Shown here: in pieces, positions 23,473-36,819 of the stretch | Position numbering within the stretch: position 1 is the stretch's first letter | How the letters are laid out: the number at the start of each line of letters is the position of its first letter | Source: Patagioenas fasciata | Taxonomy: Eukaryota > Chordata > Aves > Columbiformes > Columbidae | Direction of reading: 5' to 3' | Length of the DNA: 64,000 nt | Assembly (NCBI RefSeq): GCF_037038585.1 | Contig: NC_092540.1 | Coordinates: forward strand, 10,404,501 to 10,468,500 | Made by a program: the position numbers and the translations under genes | The notes under the pieces: generated by a model | Databases searched by the model: none | The model's input: only the letters and a program-made list of their open reading frames with translations | Told to the model about the DNA's origin: nothing

Positions 23473-26400
23473 GTTTAGGGGGTTGTGTTAGGGGGTTGGA
23501 GGATTAGGTGGTGCAGGATTTGGGGGTGCAAGGATTTTGCGGGGCCTGATTTGTGGCTGCAGAGTCTGGGGTTGCAGGTTCCAGGGGTGCAGGATTTGGG
23601 GGTTCAGGGTTTAGGGCAGTAGGATATTTGGGTGCAGGAGTTTGGGGTGCCGGGTTTGGGGGCCAGGATTTGGGGTTGCAGGATTTAGGGGTGCAGTGGT
23701 TTGGAGTGCAGTGTTTTGGGGTGCAGGGTTTGGGGAAGGAGGATATGGGGGTGCAGGGTTTAGGGTGCAGGATCTTGGGGTGCAGGGGTTTGGGGTGGAG
23801 GGCTTGGTAGGGCAGGATTTGGGGGTGGAAAGTTTATTGGGTAGGGCTGGGGGTGCAGGATTTGGGGGTGAAGGGGTTGTGGGGTGCAGGGTTGTGGGGT
23901 GCAGGGTTTGGGAGATCGGTACGTGGGGCTGGAGGATTTGGGGGTGCAGGGTTTGGAGCAGCAGAATCTGGGGGTGCAGAGTTGGGGGGTGCAAGATTGG
24001 GGGTAGCAGGGTTTTGGGGAGCAGGGTTTAGGGGTCAGGCTTTACGGGGACAGGGTTTGGGGGGCAGGGTTGGGAGGGATGATTTTGGGGTGCAGGGTTT
24101 AGGGCAGCAGGATCTTGGGGTGAAGGGGTTTGGTGTGAAGGGTTGGGTAGGACAGGATTTGGGGTGCAGGTTTTTAGGGTGCAACTTGTGGGGGTCAGGA
24201 TTTGGGGTGCAGAGTTTAGTGGTGCAGGGTTTGGGGGTGCAGGTCTTGGGGAGGCAGAATTAGGGTGCAAGACGTGAGGGTGCAGGGTTTGGGGGTTTGG
24301 GACGTGGGGCTGGAGGATTTGGGGGTGCAGGATTTGGGGTGCAGTGTGGGGGGGTGCAAGATCTTCGGGTGTACGAGCTTTGGGTGTGGGATTTGAAGGA
24401 CAATGATTTGGGGGTGCAGGGATTGGGGGTGTAGGGTTTTGGGGTTGCTGCGTTTGGAGATTCGGGATGTGGAGGTCAAGGATTTAGGGGTACAAGGGCT
24501 GGTTGCAGGATTTGGGGTGCAGGGTTTGGTTGCAGGAATTGGGGTGCAGGGTTTGAAGTGCAGGGCTAAAGGGGGCAGGATTTGGAGGTGCAAGATTTGG
24601 TGGTCTGGGGTACTGGGCTGCAGGGTTTTGGGGTGCGGGATTTGGGGGTGCAGGTTCCATGTCTTTAGGAACTGGGCGGGGAGGGTTTCTTGGTGCGGAC
24701 TTTTGAGTGCAAGTTTGAGGGGCCTTGATTTTGGGGTGCATGGTTTGGGGGGCAGAATTCCGGGTGTAAGGTTTTGAGGTGCAGGACTTGGGGTGCAGGT
24801 TTCACACGTTCAGGAACTGGGGCTGCAGAGGTTGGGGGTGCAGCGTTGTGGGCTGCAGGGTTGAAGGGTGCAGGATTTAGGGGTACAGGTTTTGGGGGTG
24901 CAGGAGCTGGGGGTGCAGGCTGTAGGGATCAGAATATGGGGGTGCAGGGTTCTGGGGTGCAGGATCTGGGTGAGCAGGCTGTTGGGGTACAGAACCTTGT
25001 AGGTCAGCGTTTAGAGGCAGGATTTGGGGGTGCAGGGCTTTGGGGTGAGGGGTCTGGGGTGAGGGGTCTGGGGTGAGGGGTTCAGGTGTTCAGCACCTGG
25101 GGGTGCAGGACTTAGGGGGTTGGAGGATTTGGGGGTGCAGGGATATGGGGTGCAACTTGTGGGGTGCAGGGTTTTGGGTATAGGGTTTTGGGGTGCAGAG
25201 TTTTGGGGGGGAGGATTGGGGGAGCAGGGTTTCAGGGTGCAAGGTTCAGTGGTGCAGGGTTCTGGGGGTGCAGGGTTTAGCGCCAGCATTGGGGGTGCAG
25301 GGTTTGGGATTGCAGGGTGTTGGGGGAAGGATCTGGGGGTACAAGATTGGGGGTAGCAGGGTTTTGGGGAGCAGGGTTTCGGGGTCAGGATTTAGGGGGA
25401 CAGGGTTTGGGGGGCAGGGCTGGGAGGGATGATTTTGGGGTGCAGGGTTTAGGGCAGGAGGATCTTGGGGTGAAGGGGTTTGGGGTGAAGGGTTGGGTAG
25501 GACAGGACTTGGGGTGCACGATTTTAGGGTGCAACTTGTGTGGGCAGGATTTGGGGTCCAGGAGGTTGGGGGTGCAGGGTTTGGGGTGTAGGATTTAGTG
25601 GAGCAGGGACTGGGGGTGAAGGTCTTGTGGAGGCAGAATTGGGGGTGCAGGTCTTGGGGAGGCAGAATTGGGGGTGCAGATTTTGGGTGTTCAGGACCTG
25701 GGGGTGCTGGATTTGGGGATGTAGGTTTTGGGGGGTAGATTTTGGGGTGCTGGGTTTGGGACATGGGTCTGGAGGATTTGGGGGTGCAGGGTTAAGGGGT
25801 TTAGGATTTTGGGGTGCACAGTTTAGGGTGCACGTTCTGGGCATGTATGATTTGAGAGTGCAGGGCTTTGGGGTACAGGATTTGGGGTGCAGGGTTTTGG
25901 GGTCAGGATCTGGGGGTGCAGGGTGTTGGGGAGAAGGATTTGGGGGTGCAGCATTTTGAAGTGCAGGGTTTGGAGGAGGGAGGTTTTGGGGGTGAAAGAT
26001 TTGGTGGTTCAGGTTTTGGGGGTGCAGTGTTAAGAGGGTGGAGGATTAGGGGTGCAGGATTTGGGGGTGCACTGTTTGGGGGTGCAGGGTTTAGAAGTCA
26101 GGTCTCAGAGTGCAGCGTTTGGGGTGCAGGGGTTTGGTGGGAAATTTAAGGTTGCAGAGTGTGGGGTGCACAGGACTGGGGCTCAGGATTTGGGGGTGCG
26201 GGGTTTCAGGGTTCAGGATTTGGAGGTGTGGAGGTTTGGGGTGCAGGGGATGGGGGTGAAGGATCTGAGGGTGTAGGGTGGTGGGGGAAGGATTTGGGGG
26301 TGAGAGATTTGGGGTGCAGGATTTGGCGGTGCAGAGTTTTGGGAGGCAAGGATCTGGGGCTGCAGGATTTGGGGGTTCAGTGTTTAGGGCAGCACAATCT

Positions 26401-26915
26401 TGGGGTGCAGGGGTTTGCAGTGAAAGGTTTGGTAGGGCAGGATTTGGGGTGCAGGATTCTGGGGTGCTGGTTTGGGGTACAGGATTTGGTGTTGCAGGGA
26501 TGGGGTTGAAGGGCTTGGGTTTCCAGGCCTTTGAGGTGCAAGGTTTGGGAGGGAATTCTTTGGGGTGCAGGGTTTGGGGGCAGGGTTTGGGGGTGTAGGG
26601 TATAGGACGGAAGGATTTGGGAATGCAGGGTTTGGGGTGCAGGTTTCGGGGTTCAGGAAGGTAGGAAGGGCAGGATTAGGGGGTGCAAGGTTTCAGTTGT
26701 AGGGTTTAGGGGTGCAGAGTTTGGTAGGGCCGAATTTGGGGGTGCAGGATTTGGGGCGCAGGGTTTGGGAAGACAGGATCGGGGGTGGAGGATTTGGGGG
26801 TGCAGGACTGAGGGGCAGGGTTTTGGTGCAGGGCTTGGGGTCAGGATCTGGGGTGCAGGTTTGGGAAGAGTATTTTGGGGTGCAGGATTTTGGGTGCCGT
26901 GTCTGCGGGGCAGGT
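23473..26915 (+). repeat. Satellite B, first block (G-rich on plus strand)
   Basis: This is a degenerate tandem array of a roughly 13-15 bp unit of the form TTTGGGGGTGCAGGA, with runs of four or more G in almost every unit and frequent TTTAGGG variants. Longer modules are shared with other B blocks; the segment at about 26050-26590 recurs inverted at 27033-27560, 30740-31290 and 34735-35110, and directly at 57531-58010. Open frames rich in G, V, Q and W are repeat artefacts. The G-run density predicts strong G-quadruplex potential on this strand. Confidence 0.92.
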
Positions 26916-27032
26916 TTGGGGTGATCACTGCTGATCCGCACACACTCGCTCTCTCTGGTATTCACCTCCACTCCTGCTCCTCCACCTCCCCACTGTTCTC
27001 TCCACCTCCTCTCTTCTCGTTGCCTACAGCCC
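26916..27032. other. Non-repeat island at satellite B strand switch
   Basis: About 115 bp of complex sequence lies between the two orientations of satellite B. It begins with GGTGATCACTGCTGATCCGC and ACACACTC, the same flank that follows satellite B at about 58346-58375, and then diverges into a CT-rich stretch. I infer that it is a remnant of the gene flank found at the right end of the window. Confidence 0.7.
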
Positions 27033-30000
27033 CAAACCCTGCCCCCAAACCCTGCACCCCAAAGAATTCCCTTCCAAACCTTGCACCTCCAAATCCTGCA
27101 CCTCAAAGGCCTGGAAACCCAAGCCCTTCAACCCCATCCCTGCAACACCAAATCCTGTACCCCAAACCAGCACCCCAGAATCCTGCACCCCAAATCCTGC
27201 CTACCAAACCTTTCACTGCAAACCCCTGCACCCCAAGATTGTGCTGCCCTAAACACTGAACCCCCAAATCCTGCAGCCCCAGATCCTTGCCTCCCAAAAC
27301 TCTGCACCCCCAAATCCTGCACCCAAATCTCTCACCCCCACCACCCTGCACTCCCAACCCCTGCACCCCAAAGCTCCACACCTCCAAATCCTGAACCCTG
27401 AAACCCCGCACCCCCAAATCCTGAGCCCCAGTCCTGTGCACCCCACACTCTGCAACCTTAAATCTCCCAAGCCCCTGCACCCCAAATGCTGCACTCTGAG
27501 ACCTGACTTCTAAACCCTGCACCCCCAAACAGTGCACCCCCAAATCCTGAAGCCCCAGATCCTTCCCTCCCATACCCTGCAGCCCCAAATCCTGAACCCC
27601 CAGATCCTGAATTCCAGGATCTTGCAGCCCCAGACCCTGCAGCCCCAAATCAGACACACGAACACCCTGCACCCCCAAATCTTGCACCTCTAAGCCTCCA
27701 CCCCTTAACACTGCACCCCCAAATCTTTCACCCCAAAACCTCAACCCAGAACCCTGTACCCCAAAACCCTACACCTCCAAATCCTGAACCCTTAAACCCT
27801 GCACCCCCAGATCCTCCCCCCAAATGAATGCACCCCCAAAACCTGCACCCCCAGATCCTGCTGCCCCATACCCCGCACCCCAAACTCTGCACCCAGAAAT
27901 CCTGCACTCTCATAACCCTGCACCTCAAACAATTCCCTTAACACTGCACCCCCAAAACCTGTAACCCCAATCGCTGCACCCCCAGGTCCTGTCCCCAAAC
28001 TCTGCACTGCCAGATCCTGCCCCCCATAACCCTTAAAACCCAAATATTGCACCCCCAGATCCTTCCTCAACACCCTGCACCCCCAAATTCCCCACCGAAA
28101 ACCTGCACCCCAGATCCTGCAGCACCAAGTTCTGTGCCCTGAAGCCCTGCACTGAAAATCCTGCCCCCCAACTCTGCACTTCCAAATCCTGCACCCCCAA
28201 ATCCTGCATCCCTAAACCCTGCACCCCCAAATCCTTCAACCCCCAAAGCCAATGCGCTGCCAAACCCTGGACCCCCAGATCCTGCACCCCAGAACCCTGC
28301 ACGTTGAAATCCTGCACCCCCAAACCCTGCAGCCCAGAACCCTGTACCCGATATCCTGCCGCCCCACAACTTGCACCCCCAAACCTGCAACCCCAAATAC
28401 TGCACCCCAAATCCTGCATCTTGAAACCCTGCTCCCCTAAATCCTTCCTCCCAAGCCATGATTCCCCAAAAACTGTAATACCAAATCCTGCACCCCCAAA
28501 TCCTGCACCCCAAAATTGTTCCCCCAAACCATTCACCCCCGAATCTTTTATGTCCAAACCTGTCCCCCAAAACCTTGCACCCCTGAACTCTGCTCCCCCA
28601 AAGCCGGCCTGCGAAACCTTGTCAACCAATTCCATCACCCCCAGATCCTGCTCCCCAAACCCTGCACCCAAAATCCTGCCCCACAAACCCTGCGCCCTCA
28701 GATCCTTCCTTACCCAACCCTGCACCCCCAAATCCTCCAACCCCCAAGTCCTGAACACCTGAACCCTGCACCCCCAACTCCTCACCCCAAAGCCCTGCAC
28801 CCCCAAATCCTGCCTCTAAACCCTAAACAACAAGGTTCTGCACCCCAAACCCTGCTCCCCCAGATCCTACTCCCCAGATCCTGCACCCCAGAATCCTGCA
28901 CCCCCATGCTGTGATCCCTGCACCCCCAGATCCTTCCCTCCCAAAACCCATAGCCCCATAACCCTGCACCCCAAAACGCTGCACCTCCAGATCGTGAACC
29001 TTTAAACCCTGCACCCCAAATCCTTCCTCCCCAAAACCTGCACCCCAAAACCCTACAATCCCAGATCTTGCACCTGCAAATCTCTGCACTCCACAACCCT
29101 GCACCCTCAAATCCTGCACCCCTATATCCTGCCCCCCAAAACCCTGGCACCTCCAAACCCTTGACCCCCAAATCCTGCAACCCTAAACCAGGCACCCCCA
29201 AACCCTTCCCCACCAAACCCTGCACCCCTCAGACCCTGAAGCCCAAATCCCTCTCTCAAAGCCTCTGCACCCCTTAAATCCTGCACCCCTGAAATCCTGT
29301 TCCCTAAGACTCTGCAGCCACAGGTCCTGAACCCCAAACCCCTGCACCCCAAAATACTGCACCCCAATCCCTGCAGGCCAACCCCGGCACCCCAGAGCCC
29401 TTCAACGCAAAATCCCGCACCCCCAGTTCCTGAACACGCAAATCCTGCCCTCCTAAACCCCGCACCCCAAAACCTGCCCCCAACACTGCACCCCAAAGCC
29501 CAGCACCCCAAGACCCTTCATCCCCAAACCCTGAGCCCCCAAATCATGCACCTCCAGATCCTGACCCCCAAAACCCTGCACCCACAAACACTGCACCCCC
29601 ATATCCTGCACCCCAAGATCCTGCTACCCTAAACCCTGAACCCCCAAATCCTGCACCCCCGATTCCTCTCTCACAAGCCCTGCACCCCAAAACTCTGCAC
29701 CCCCAAATCCTCTCCCCCCAAACAATGCACCTGGAACCTTGAACCCGCAAAGCCTGCACGCCCAGGTCCTGAACACCTGAACCCTGCCCCCGCAAATCCT
29801 TTAACCCCCAAACCCAGCACCCCAAACCCTGTACCCCCAGATCGTTCCCCAAACACCCTGCACCCCCAAACCCTGCACCCCAAATTCCTGCCCTGCCAAG
29901 CCCTTCACCCAAACCCCCGCACCCTTAAATCCTGCACCCCTAAACCCTGCACACCAAATCCTGCACCTCCAGATCCTTCTTTCCTTCCTTCCTTCCTAAA

Positions 30001-33000
30001 GCCTGCACCCCAAATCCTGCCCTACCAAACCCTTCACCCCAAACCCCTGCACCCCACATTCTTGCTCCCCCTAATCCTGCCATCCCAAACCCTGCACCCC
30101 AAATTTTGCCCCCCAAACCCTGATCCCTGAACGACTGCACCTCCAAACCCTGTACCCCCAAATCCTTCCCCAACACCCTGCGCCCCCAAACCCTGCACCC
30201 CTAAGCCTGAACCCTAAATCCCTCACCCAAAACCCCTGCAGCCCCAAACCCTGCACCCCAAGATCCTGCTCCCCTAAATCTTGAACAACCAAACCTTGCA
30301 CCCTCAAATCTTGCACCCCCAAACCCAGCACACCCAAATCTCGCAGCACCAAACCCTACACCCCAAATCCTGCACCCCTAAATTCATCCCTACCAAACTT
30401 TGCACCCCTAAACCCTGAAATCTCACACCCCCTGATCCTGCCCTCCCAAATCCTGAGCCCTGCACCCCCAAAGCCTGCATTCCCAAACGCAGCACCCCCA
30501 GGTCCTGAACACCCAAACACTGCACCCCCAAATTAGGCAGCCCCATACCCAGCACCCCAAAATCCTCCATTCACAAACTCTGCACCCCCCAAACCTGGAT
30601 CCCCACATGTGCACCCCCAAAATCATGCTCCCCTGAAACGCTGCACTTCAAAACCCTGCACCCCCAAATCCTTCCCCCAAAACCCTGCCCCCCAAACCCT
30701 ACACCCCAAGGTCCTTCCCCCACCTCCTGGAACCCCAAACCCTGCACCCCAAAGAATTCCCTCCCAAACCTTGCACCTCCAAATCCTGCACCTCAAAGGC
30801 CTGGAAACCCAAGCCCTTCAACCCCATCCCTGCAACACCAAATCCTGTACCCCAAAACCCAGCACCCCAGAATCCGGCACCCCAAATCCTGCCTACCAAA
30901 CCTTTCACTGCAAACCCCTGCACCCCAAGATTGTGCTGCCCTAAACACTGAACCCCCAAATCCTGCAGCCCCAGATCCTTGCCTCCCAAAACTCTGCACT
31001 GCCAAATCCTGCACCCCAAATCTCTCACCCCCAAATCCTTCCCCCACCACCCTACACCCTCAGATCCTTCACCCCCATCCCCTGCACCCCAAAACTCCAC
31101 ACCTCCAAATCCTGAACCCTGAAACCCTGCACCCCCAAATCCTGTGCCCCAGTCCTGTGAACCCCACACTCTGCAACCTTAAATTTCCCCCCAAGCCCCT
31201 GCACCCCAAACGCTGCACTCTTAGACCTGACTTCTAAACCCTGCACCCCCAAACAGTGCACCCCCAAATCCTGAAGCCCCAGGTCCTGAACACCCAAAAT
31301 CTGCACCCCCAATTCTGCCTCCACAAGACCTTCACCCCCAGTCCCTGCTCCACAAATCCTACACCCCCAAACCCTGCACCCCCAACCTCCTGGACCCCAA
31401 ATCCTGCCCCCACAAGTTGCACCCTAAAATCCTGCACCCCAAATCCTGTCCTACCCAACCCTTCAGCCCAAACCCCTTCACCCCAAGATCCTGCTGCCCT
31501 AAACCCTGCACCCCCAAATCATCCCTCCCAGCCCTGCCCCCCAAACCCTGTCCCCCTAAAGCCTGACCCCGAAACCCTGCTCCCCAAAACCCTGCTACCC
31601 CAAATCTTGTACCCCTAGATCCTTCCCCCACACCCTGCAATCCCAAACCCTGCACCCCCAATTCTGTCTCCCCAAACCCTTCACCCCCAAAACCCTGCAC
31701 CACTGAACCTTGCACCCTGAAACCCCGTGCTCCACAAGTTGCACCCTAAAAGCCCGAAGCCCCAAAACCTGTACCCCCAGATCCTTCCCTCCCAAACCCG
31801 GCACCCTGAAATCCCTCACCCCAAAGCCATGCTCCCCAAATCCTGCCCTACCGAACCTTGCACTACAAACCCCTACACCCCAAAATCCTGCACGCTTAAA
31901 CCCTGCAGCCCCACATCCCACCTAACCCTGCCCCCCAAATCCTTCCCCCTGACCCTGCACCCTGAAACCCTTCACCCCCACATCATACACCCCCAAACCC
32001 TGCCCCCCGAAAGCATTCACCCCCTAACACTGCACCCCCAAATCCTGGAACCCCAAACCTTGATTTCCCAAACCCTGCGCCCCAAAACCCTGCGCTTCCA
32101 AACCTTGCACCCCCTGATCCTGCACCCCAAAACCCAGCACCCCAGACCCCTGCACACCTAAATTCTGCACCCCCAGGTCCTAAACATGTGAACCCTGCAC
32201 CCACAAACCCTGTGCCCCGAATTCCTCCATCCCCACGTCATGAACCCCCAAACTCTGCTCCCCAAAATCCTGCACCCCCAAACCCTGCCCTTCTAGATCC
32301 TGCTCCCCAATACCCTGCACCCTCAGGTTCTGAACCCGCAAATCCTGCCCCCCCAACCCCTGCCCTACCAAACCCTTCAGCCCAAACCCTGCCCCCCCAG
32401 ATCCTTCTCTCCCAAATCCTGCACCCCACATTGTGCTGTCCAAACTGTGTCCCCCGAGGTCCTGACCCTTCCAAACCTGCACCCCCAAATTCTGCCTCCC
32501 CAAGCCTGCACCCCCAAACCCTGTACTCCAAAATCCTGCACTCCCAAGCCCGGATCCCCCGAAATCCTGCCCACCCAGACCCTGCACCCCGAAATTCTGC
32601 CCCACACAAACTTATCCCCCCAGCCCTGATTGCCCTAATCCTGCACCCCAGATCCCTGCCCCCAAACCCTTCACCCCAAACCTGGCATCCCAAACCCTGC
32701 CCCCCAAATATCTCACCCCCAGATCCTTCCCCACTGCCTTTCACCCCCAGATCCTGACCCCCAAACCCCGCACCCCCAAATCCTTCACCCCCAAACCAAT
32801 GCAACCCACACTGCGCAACGTTAAATTTCCCCCCAAACCCCTGCACCCCAAACCCCTGATCTCCCAAACTCTGCACCCCAGAACCCCGCACCCCCACATT
32901 CTGCCAACAAACCCCTGCCCCCCAGGCTCTGCAGCCCTAAATCGTGCACCTCCTCATCCGGCCCCCCAAACAATGCACCCCCAGATCCTTCCTCAACACC

Positions 33001-35690
33001 CTGCACCCCAAATTCCCCACCCAAACCCCTGCACCCACAAGTCCTGTACCCCAAAGCCCTGCACCAAAAATTCTGCCCCCCAACTCTGCACTCCCAAATC
33101 CTGCACCCCCACATCCTGCACCCTGAAACCCTGTGTCCCCCAGTCCTCCACCCCCAAAACCAATGCACCACCAAACCCTGCACCCCAAATCCCTGCAACC
33201 CCAAATCCCAACTAACCCTGCACCCCAAAATCCTCCACTCCAAAGCCCTGCACCTCCAGATCCTTCCCTCAAACCCTGAACACCTGAACCCTGCACCTCA
33301 AAACCCTGCACCCCAAATCCTGACCCCCAGATAATGTCCCCAAAACCCCTACATCTCCGATTCTTCCCCCTAAGCTCTGCACCCTTAAAACGTGCACCCC
33401 TAAATCCTTCCTCCCAAGCCATGAACCCCTCAAACCTGTGATACCAAACCCTGCAACCCTGAACCCTGCGCCCCCAAACCCTGCACATCCCATAATCCTG
33501 TACCCCCAGATACTGCTCCCCAAAACCCTGCACCCCCAAACTGTATACCCGAAATGCTGCCATCCCCAAACTTGCACCCCAAACCCTGCACCCCAAAATC
33601 AAGTCCTCCCCCAACTTGCACTCAAAACACTGCCCCCTAAGCTTTGCACCCCCAAATGCTGACCCCCAAACCCCGTGCCCCCAAATCCCACCACCCTAAA
33701 TCCTTCCCCCTAATCAATGCACTTCCAAACCTTGCACCCCCAAATCCTCAACCCCATGTCCTGAACCCCAAAACCCTGCACCAATTCTGCCTCCCCAAAC
33801 CCGGTACCCACGGGTTCTGCACCCCAAACTCTGCACCCACAGGTTCTGAACCCCAAACTCCTGCTCCCCCAAGCCCTGCCCCCCAAACTCTGCACCCTCA
33901 ATTCCCGCACTACCAAACCCTGCACCCCCAGATCCCTCACCCAGACCTGCACCCCAAATCTGGCCTCACCCAGCCCTGTGCCCCAAAACCATGAAACCCA
34001 AAAACCTGCACCCTAAATCCTGCACCCCAAATCAGGTACCCCAGATGCCGCATTCCCAAATCCTGCACCCCCAGATCCTGCACCCCAAAACCTTCACCAC
34101 AAACCCTGCACCCTCCACCACCTTAACACTGCACGCCCAAACCCTGCACCCCCAAATCCTGCACCCCAAATCCTGCTCCTTCAAAGCCTTTGCCCCCCAA
34201 TTTTACCCCCCTAGACCTGCACCCCCAAGCCTTTCTCCCTAAAACCCTACAAACCCAAATTCTGCACCCTAAACCCTGCACCCCCAGATCCTTCCTGCAA
34301 GACTCTGCACCCCAAAATCAAGCACCCCAGATCCCGCACTTCAAAACACTGCATCCCTGAACCCCAAACACTAGATCCTGCCCCCACCAATCCTGCTCTA
34401 TCATCCTCTTCAGCCCAAGCCCCTGCACCCCAAATTCCGGTTACCCTAAACCCTGAAACGCCAAATCCTGCACCCAGATACTGCAGCCCAAAGCGAGCAC
34501 CCTAAAATCAAGTCCCCCCAAAACCTGCACTGAAAATGCTGAACCCCAAATCCTGCCCCCCAGATCCTGCACCCTCAGATCCTCCTGCCAAAAACCCTGC
34601 ACCCCAAACCCTGAACTCCCAAACTCTGCACCCAGAGCCCTGCACCCTCAAATCCTGCACCCCCAGTTCCTGAACACATGAACCCTGCACTCCCAAACCT
34701 CACCCAAAAGTCCTGCACCTGCGTATCCTGCTCTACCAAACCCTTCAGTGCAGACCCCTGCACCCCAAGATTGTGCTGCCCTAAACACTGAACCCCCAAA
34801 TCCTGCAGCCCCAGATCCTTGCCTCCCAAAACTCTGCACCCCCAAATCCTGCACCCCAAATCTCTCACCCCCAAATCCTTCCCCCACCACCCTGCAGCCT
34901 CAAATCCTTCACCCCATCCCCTGCACCCCAAAACTCCACACCTCCAAATCCTGAACCCTGAAACCCCGCACCCCCAAATCCTGTGCCCCAGTCCTGTGCA
35001 CCCCACACTCTGCAACCTTAAATTTCCCCCCAAGCCCCTGCACCCCAAACGCTGCACTCTGAGACCTGACTTCTAAACCCTGCACCCCCAACAGTGCACC
35101 CCCAAATCCTGCAACCCCAGATCCTTCCCTCCCATACCCTGCACCCCCAAATCCTGAACCCCCACAAATCCTGCACCACTAATCTTCCACGCCCTTAACA
35201 CTGCACCCCCAAAACCAGCACCACCAAATCCTTCACCCCCAAAACCTCCCTCCTCCAAACCCTGCACTTCAAAATGCTGCACCCCCAAATCCTTCTCCCC
35301 AACATCCTGCACCCCCAGATCCTGACCCCAAAACCCTGCATCCCAAATCCTGTACCCCAAAGCCCTGCACTCTCAAATCATACATGCCCAGAACGTGCAC
35401 CCTAAACTGTGCACCCCAAAATCCTAAACCCCTTAACCCTGCACCCCCAAAACCTGTACCCCAGATCCTTCCCCCCCATAACTGGCACCCTGAAATCCCT
35501 CACCCCAAATCCCTGCACCCTCAAATCCTCCAGCCCACAAGTCCTGCACCCCCAGGTCCTGAACACCTGAACCCTGCAGACCCAAATGCTGCACCCAGAA
35601 CTCTTGGTGCCCAAATCCCTGCACCCAAAAGTCTGTCTCCCGAACCTTCACACCAAAGCCCTGCACCCCAATATCCAAAAGCATCCTCTT
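27033..35690 (-). repeat. Satellite B, second block (inverted, C-rich on plus strand)
   Basis: The same unit as 23473-26915 appears as CCTGCACCCCCAAATCC on the plus strand, over about 8.7 kb. The first part (27033-27560) mirrors 26060-26590, making a smaller palindrome centred near 26810. A module of about 400-550 bp with a recognisable order of variants (for example GATTGTGCTGCCCTAAACAC and ACTCTGCAACCTTAAAT) recurs at 27060, 30740 and 34735. No gene is present. Confidence 0.92.
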
Positions 35691-35729
35691 GTGACTGGCC
35701 CAGATGCTCCGTGCATCCTTGGCATAGAG
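35691..35729. other. Short unique gap between arrays
   Basis: About 40 bp of complex sequence lies between satellite B and the next simple repeat. Nothing is recognised in it. Confidence 0.5.
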
Positions 35730-35855
35730 CACCATCATCATCCAACCACCATCATCATCCAACCACCACCATCATCATCCAACCACCACCATCATCATCC
35801 AACCACCATCATCATCCAACCACCATCATCATCCAACCATCATCATCATCATCCA
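35730..35855 (+). repeat. CATCATCCAACCAC-type microsatellite
   Basis: Repeats of CATCATCATCCAACCAC with variable numbers of CAT and CCA triplets make up this stretch. It is short and imperfect. Confidence 0.9.
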
Positions 35856-36067
35856 ACCAACCAATCCTGAACCCAACCAATGACCCCATCACCCAATCAG
35901 TGACTCCACAACCCAACCAATGACCCCATCATTCAACCAATGACCCCATCACCCAATCAGTGACCCCATGACCCAACCAATGACCCCATCATTCAACCAA
36001 TGACCCCATTATTCAACTAATGACCCCATCACCCAACCAGTGACTCCATGACCCAACCAATGACCCC
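35856..36067 (+). repeat. AACCAATGACCCCATC tandem repeat (about 20 bp)
   Basis: A roughly 20-bp unit, CCAATGACCCCATCA(C/T)(C/T)CAA, alternates with a CCAATCAGTGAC variant. It ends directly at retroviral pol sequence near 36068, so the 5' break of the retroelement lies in or next to this array. Confidence 0.9.
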
Positions 36068-36074
36068 AGGGACC

Positions 36075-36819
36075 ACAGTGCTACCATCTGCCATGGGCTG
36101 ATCCAGACCACGCTGGAGCAAGGTGAAGCTCCAGAACACTTGCAATACATTGATGACATCATCGTATGGGGCGACACAGCGAAAGAAGTCTTCAAAAAAG
36201 GTGAGAGAATAATTCCTATTCTTTTGGATGCTGGTTTTGCCATAAAACGAAGCAAGGTCAAGGGACATGCACGGGAGATCCAGTTTTTAGGAATAAAATG
36301 GCAAGATGGCCGTCGTCAGATCCCAATGGAGGTGATCAACAAAACTACAGCAATGTCTCCACCTACTAATAAAAAGGAGACACAGACTTTCTTGGGCGTT
36401 GTAGGTTTTTGGAGAATGCACTTTCCTGACTACAGCCACATTGTGAGCCTCTCTATCGAGTGACTCGTAAAAAGAACCAATTTGAGTGGGGCCCTGAACA
36501 ACGCCAAGCCTTTGAACAAATGAAGCGTGAGATAACTCATGCGGTGGCCCTGGGACCAGTCCGAACTGGACTAGATGTTAAAAATGTGCTCTACACCGCA
36601 GCCGGAGATAATGGACTTACCTGGAGCCTCTGGCAGAAAGCACCAGGAGAAACCCGAGGTCGAACCTTAGGTTTTTGGAGTCGAGGATACAAAGGATATG
36701 AGGCCAACTGTACTGCAACTGAAAAGGAGATACTGGCAGCATATGAAGGAGTTGGAGCTGCTTCAGAAGTGATCGGCACTGAAGCACAGCTCCTCCTGCA
36801 CCTCGACTGCCAGTGCTGA
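36075..36819 (+). pseudogene. pol: Retroviral reverse transcriptase, C-terminal part (broken)
   Basis: The frame enters partway through the RT palm domain. The YIDD catalytic motif, a form of YxDD, is at 36146-36157. The thumb and connection parts follow, with FLGIKW and a later FLGVVGFWRMHFPDY. A frameshift near 36450 moves the reading to the frame used from 36460 (RKKNQFEWGPEQRQAFEQMK). A second frameshift near 36795 ends that frame at 36819. The fingers and the first catalytic aspartate of RT lie upstream of the break and are absent. No functional product is possible. Confidence 0.88.

Noticed and set aside
23473..24300. Interstitial telomere repeat
   Set aside because: TTAGGG occurs, but only as scattered variants of the longer TTTGGGGGTGCAGG unit and never as a tandem hexamer run.
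23473..35690. Many 70-250 codon frames in satellite B (GCRVWGAGF or CTPNPAP types)
   Set aside because: The degenerate G-rich repeat gives low-complexity peptides in every frame. There is no conserved domain or gene signal.
35730..36067. 5' LTR or target-site duplication of the retrovirus
   Set aside because: Sequence before the pol fragment is simple tandem repeat. Nothing matches the 3' LTR start or end.
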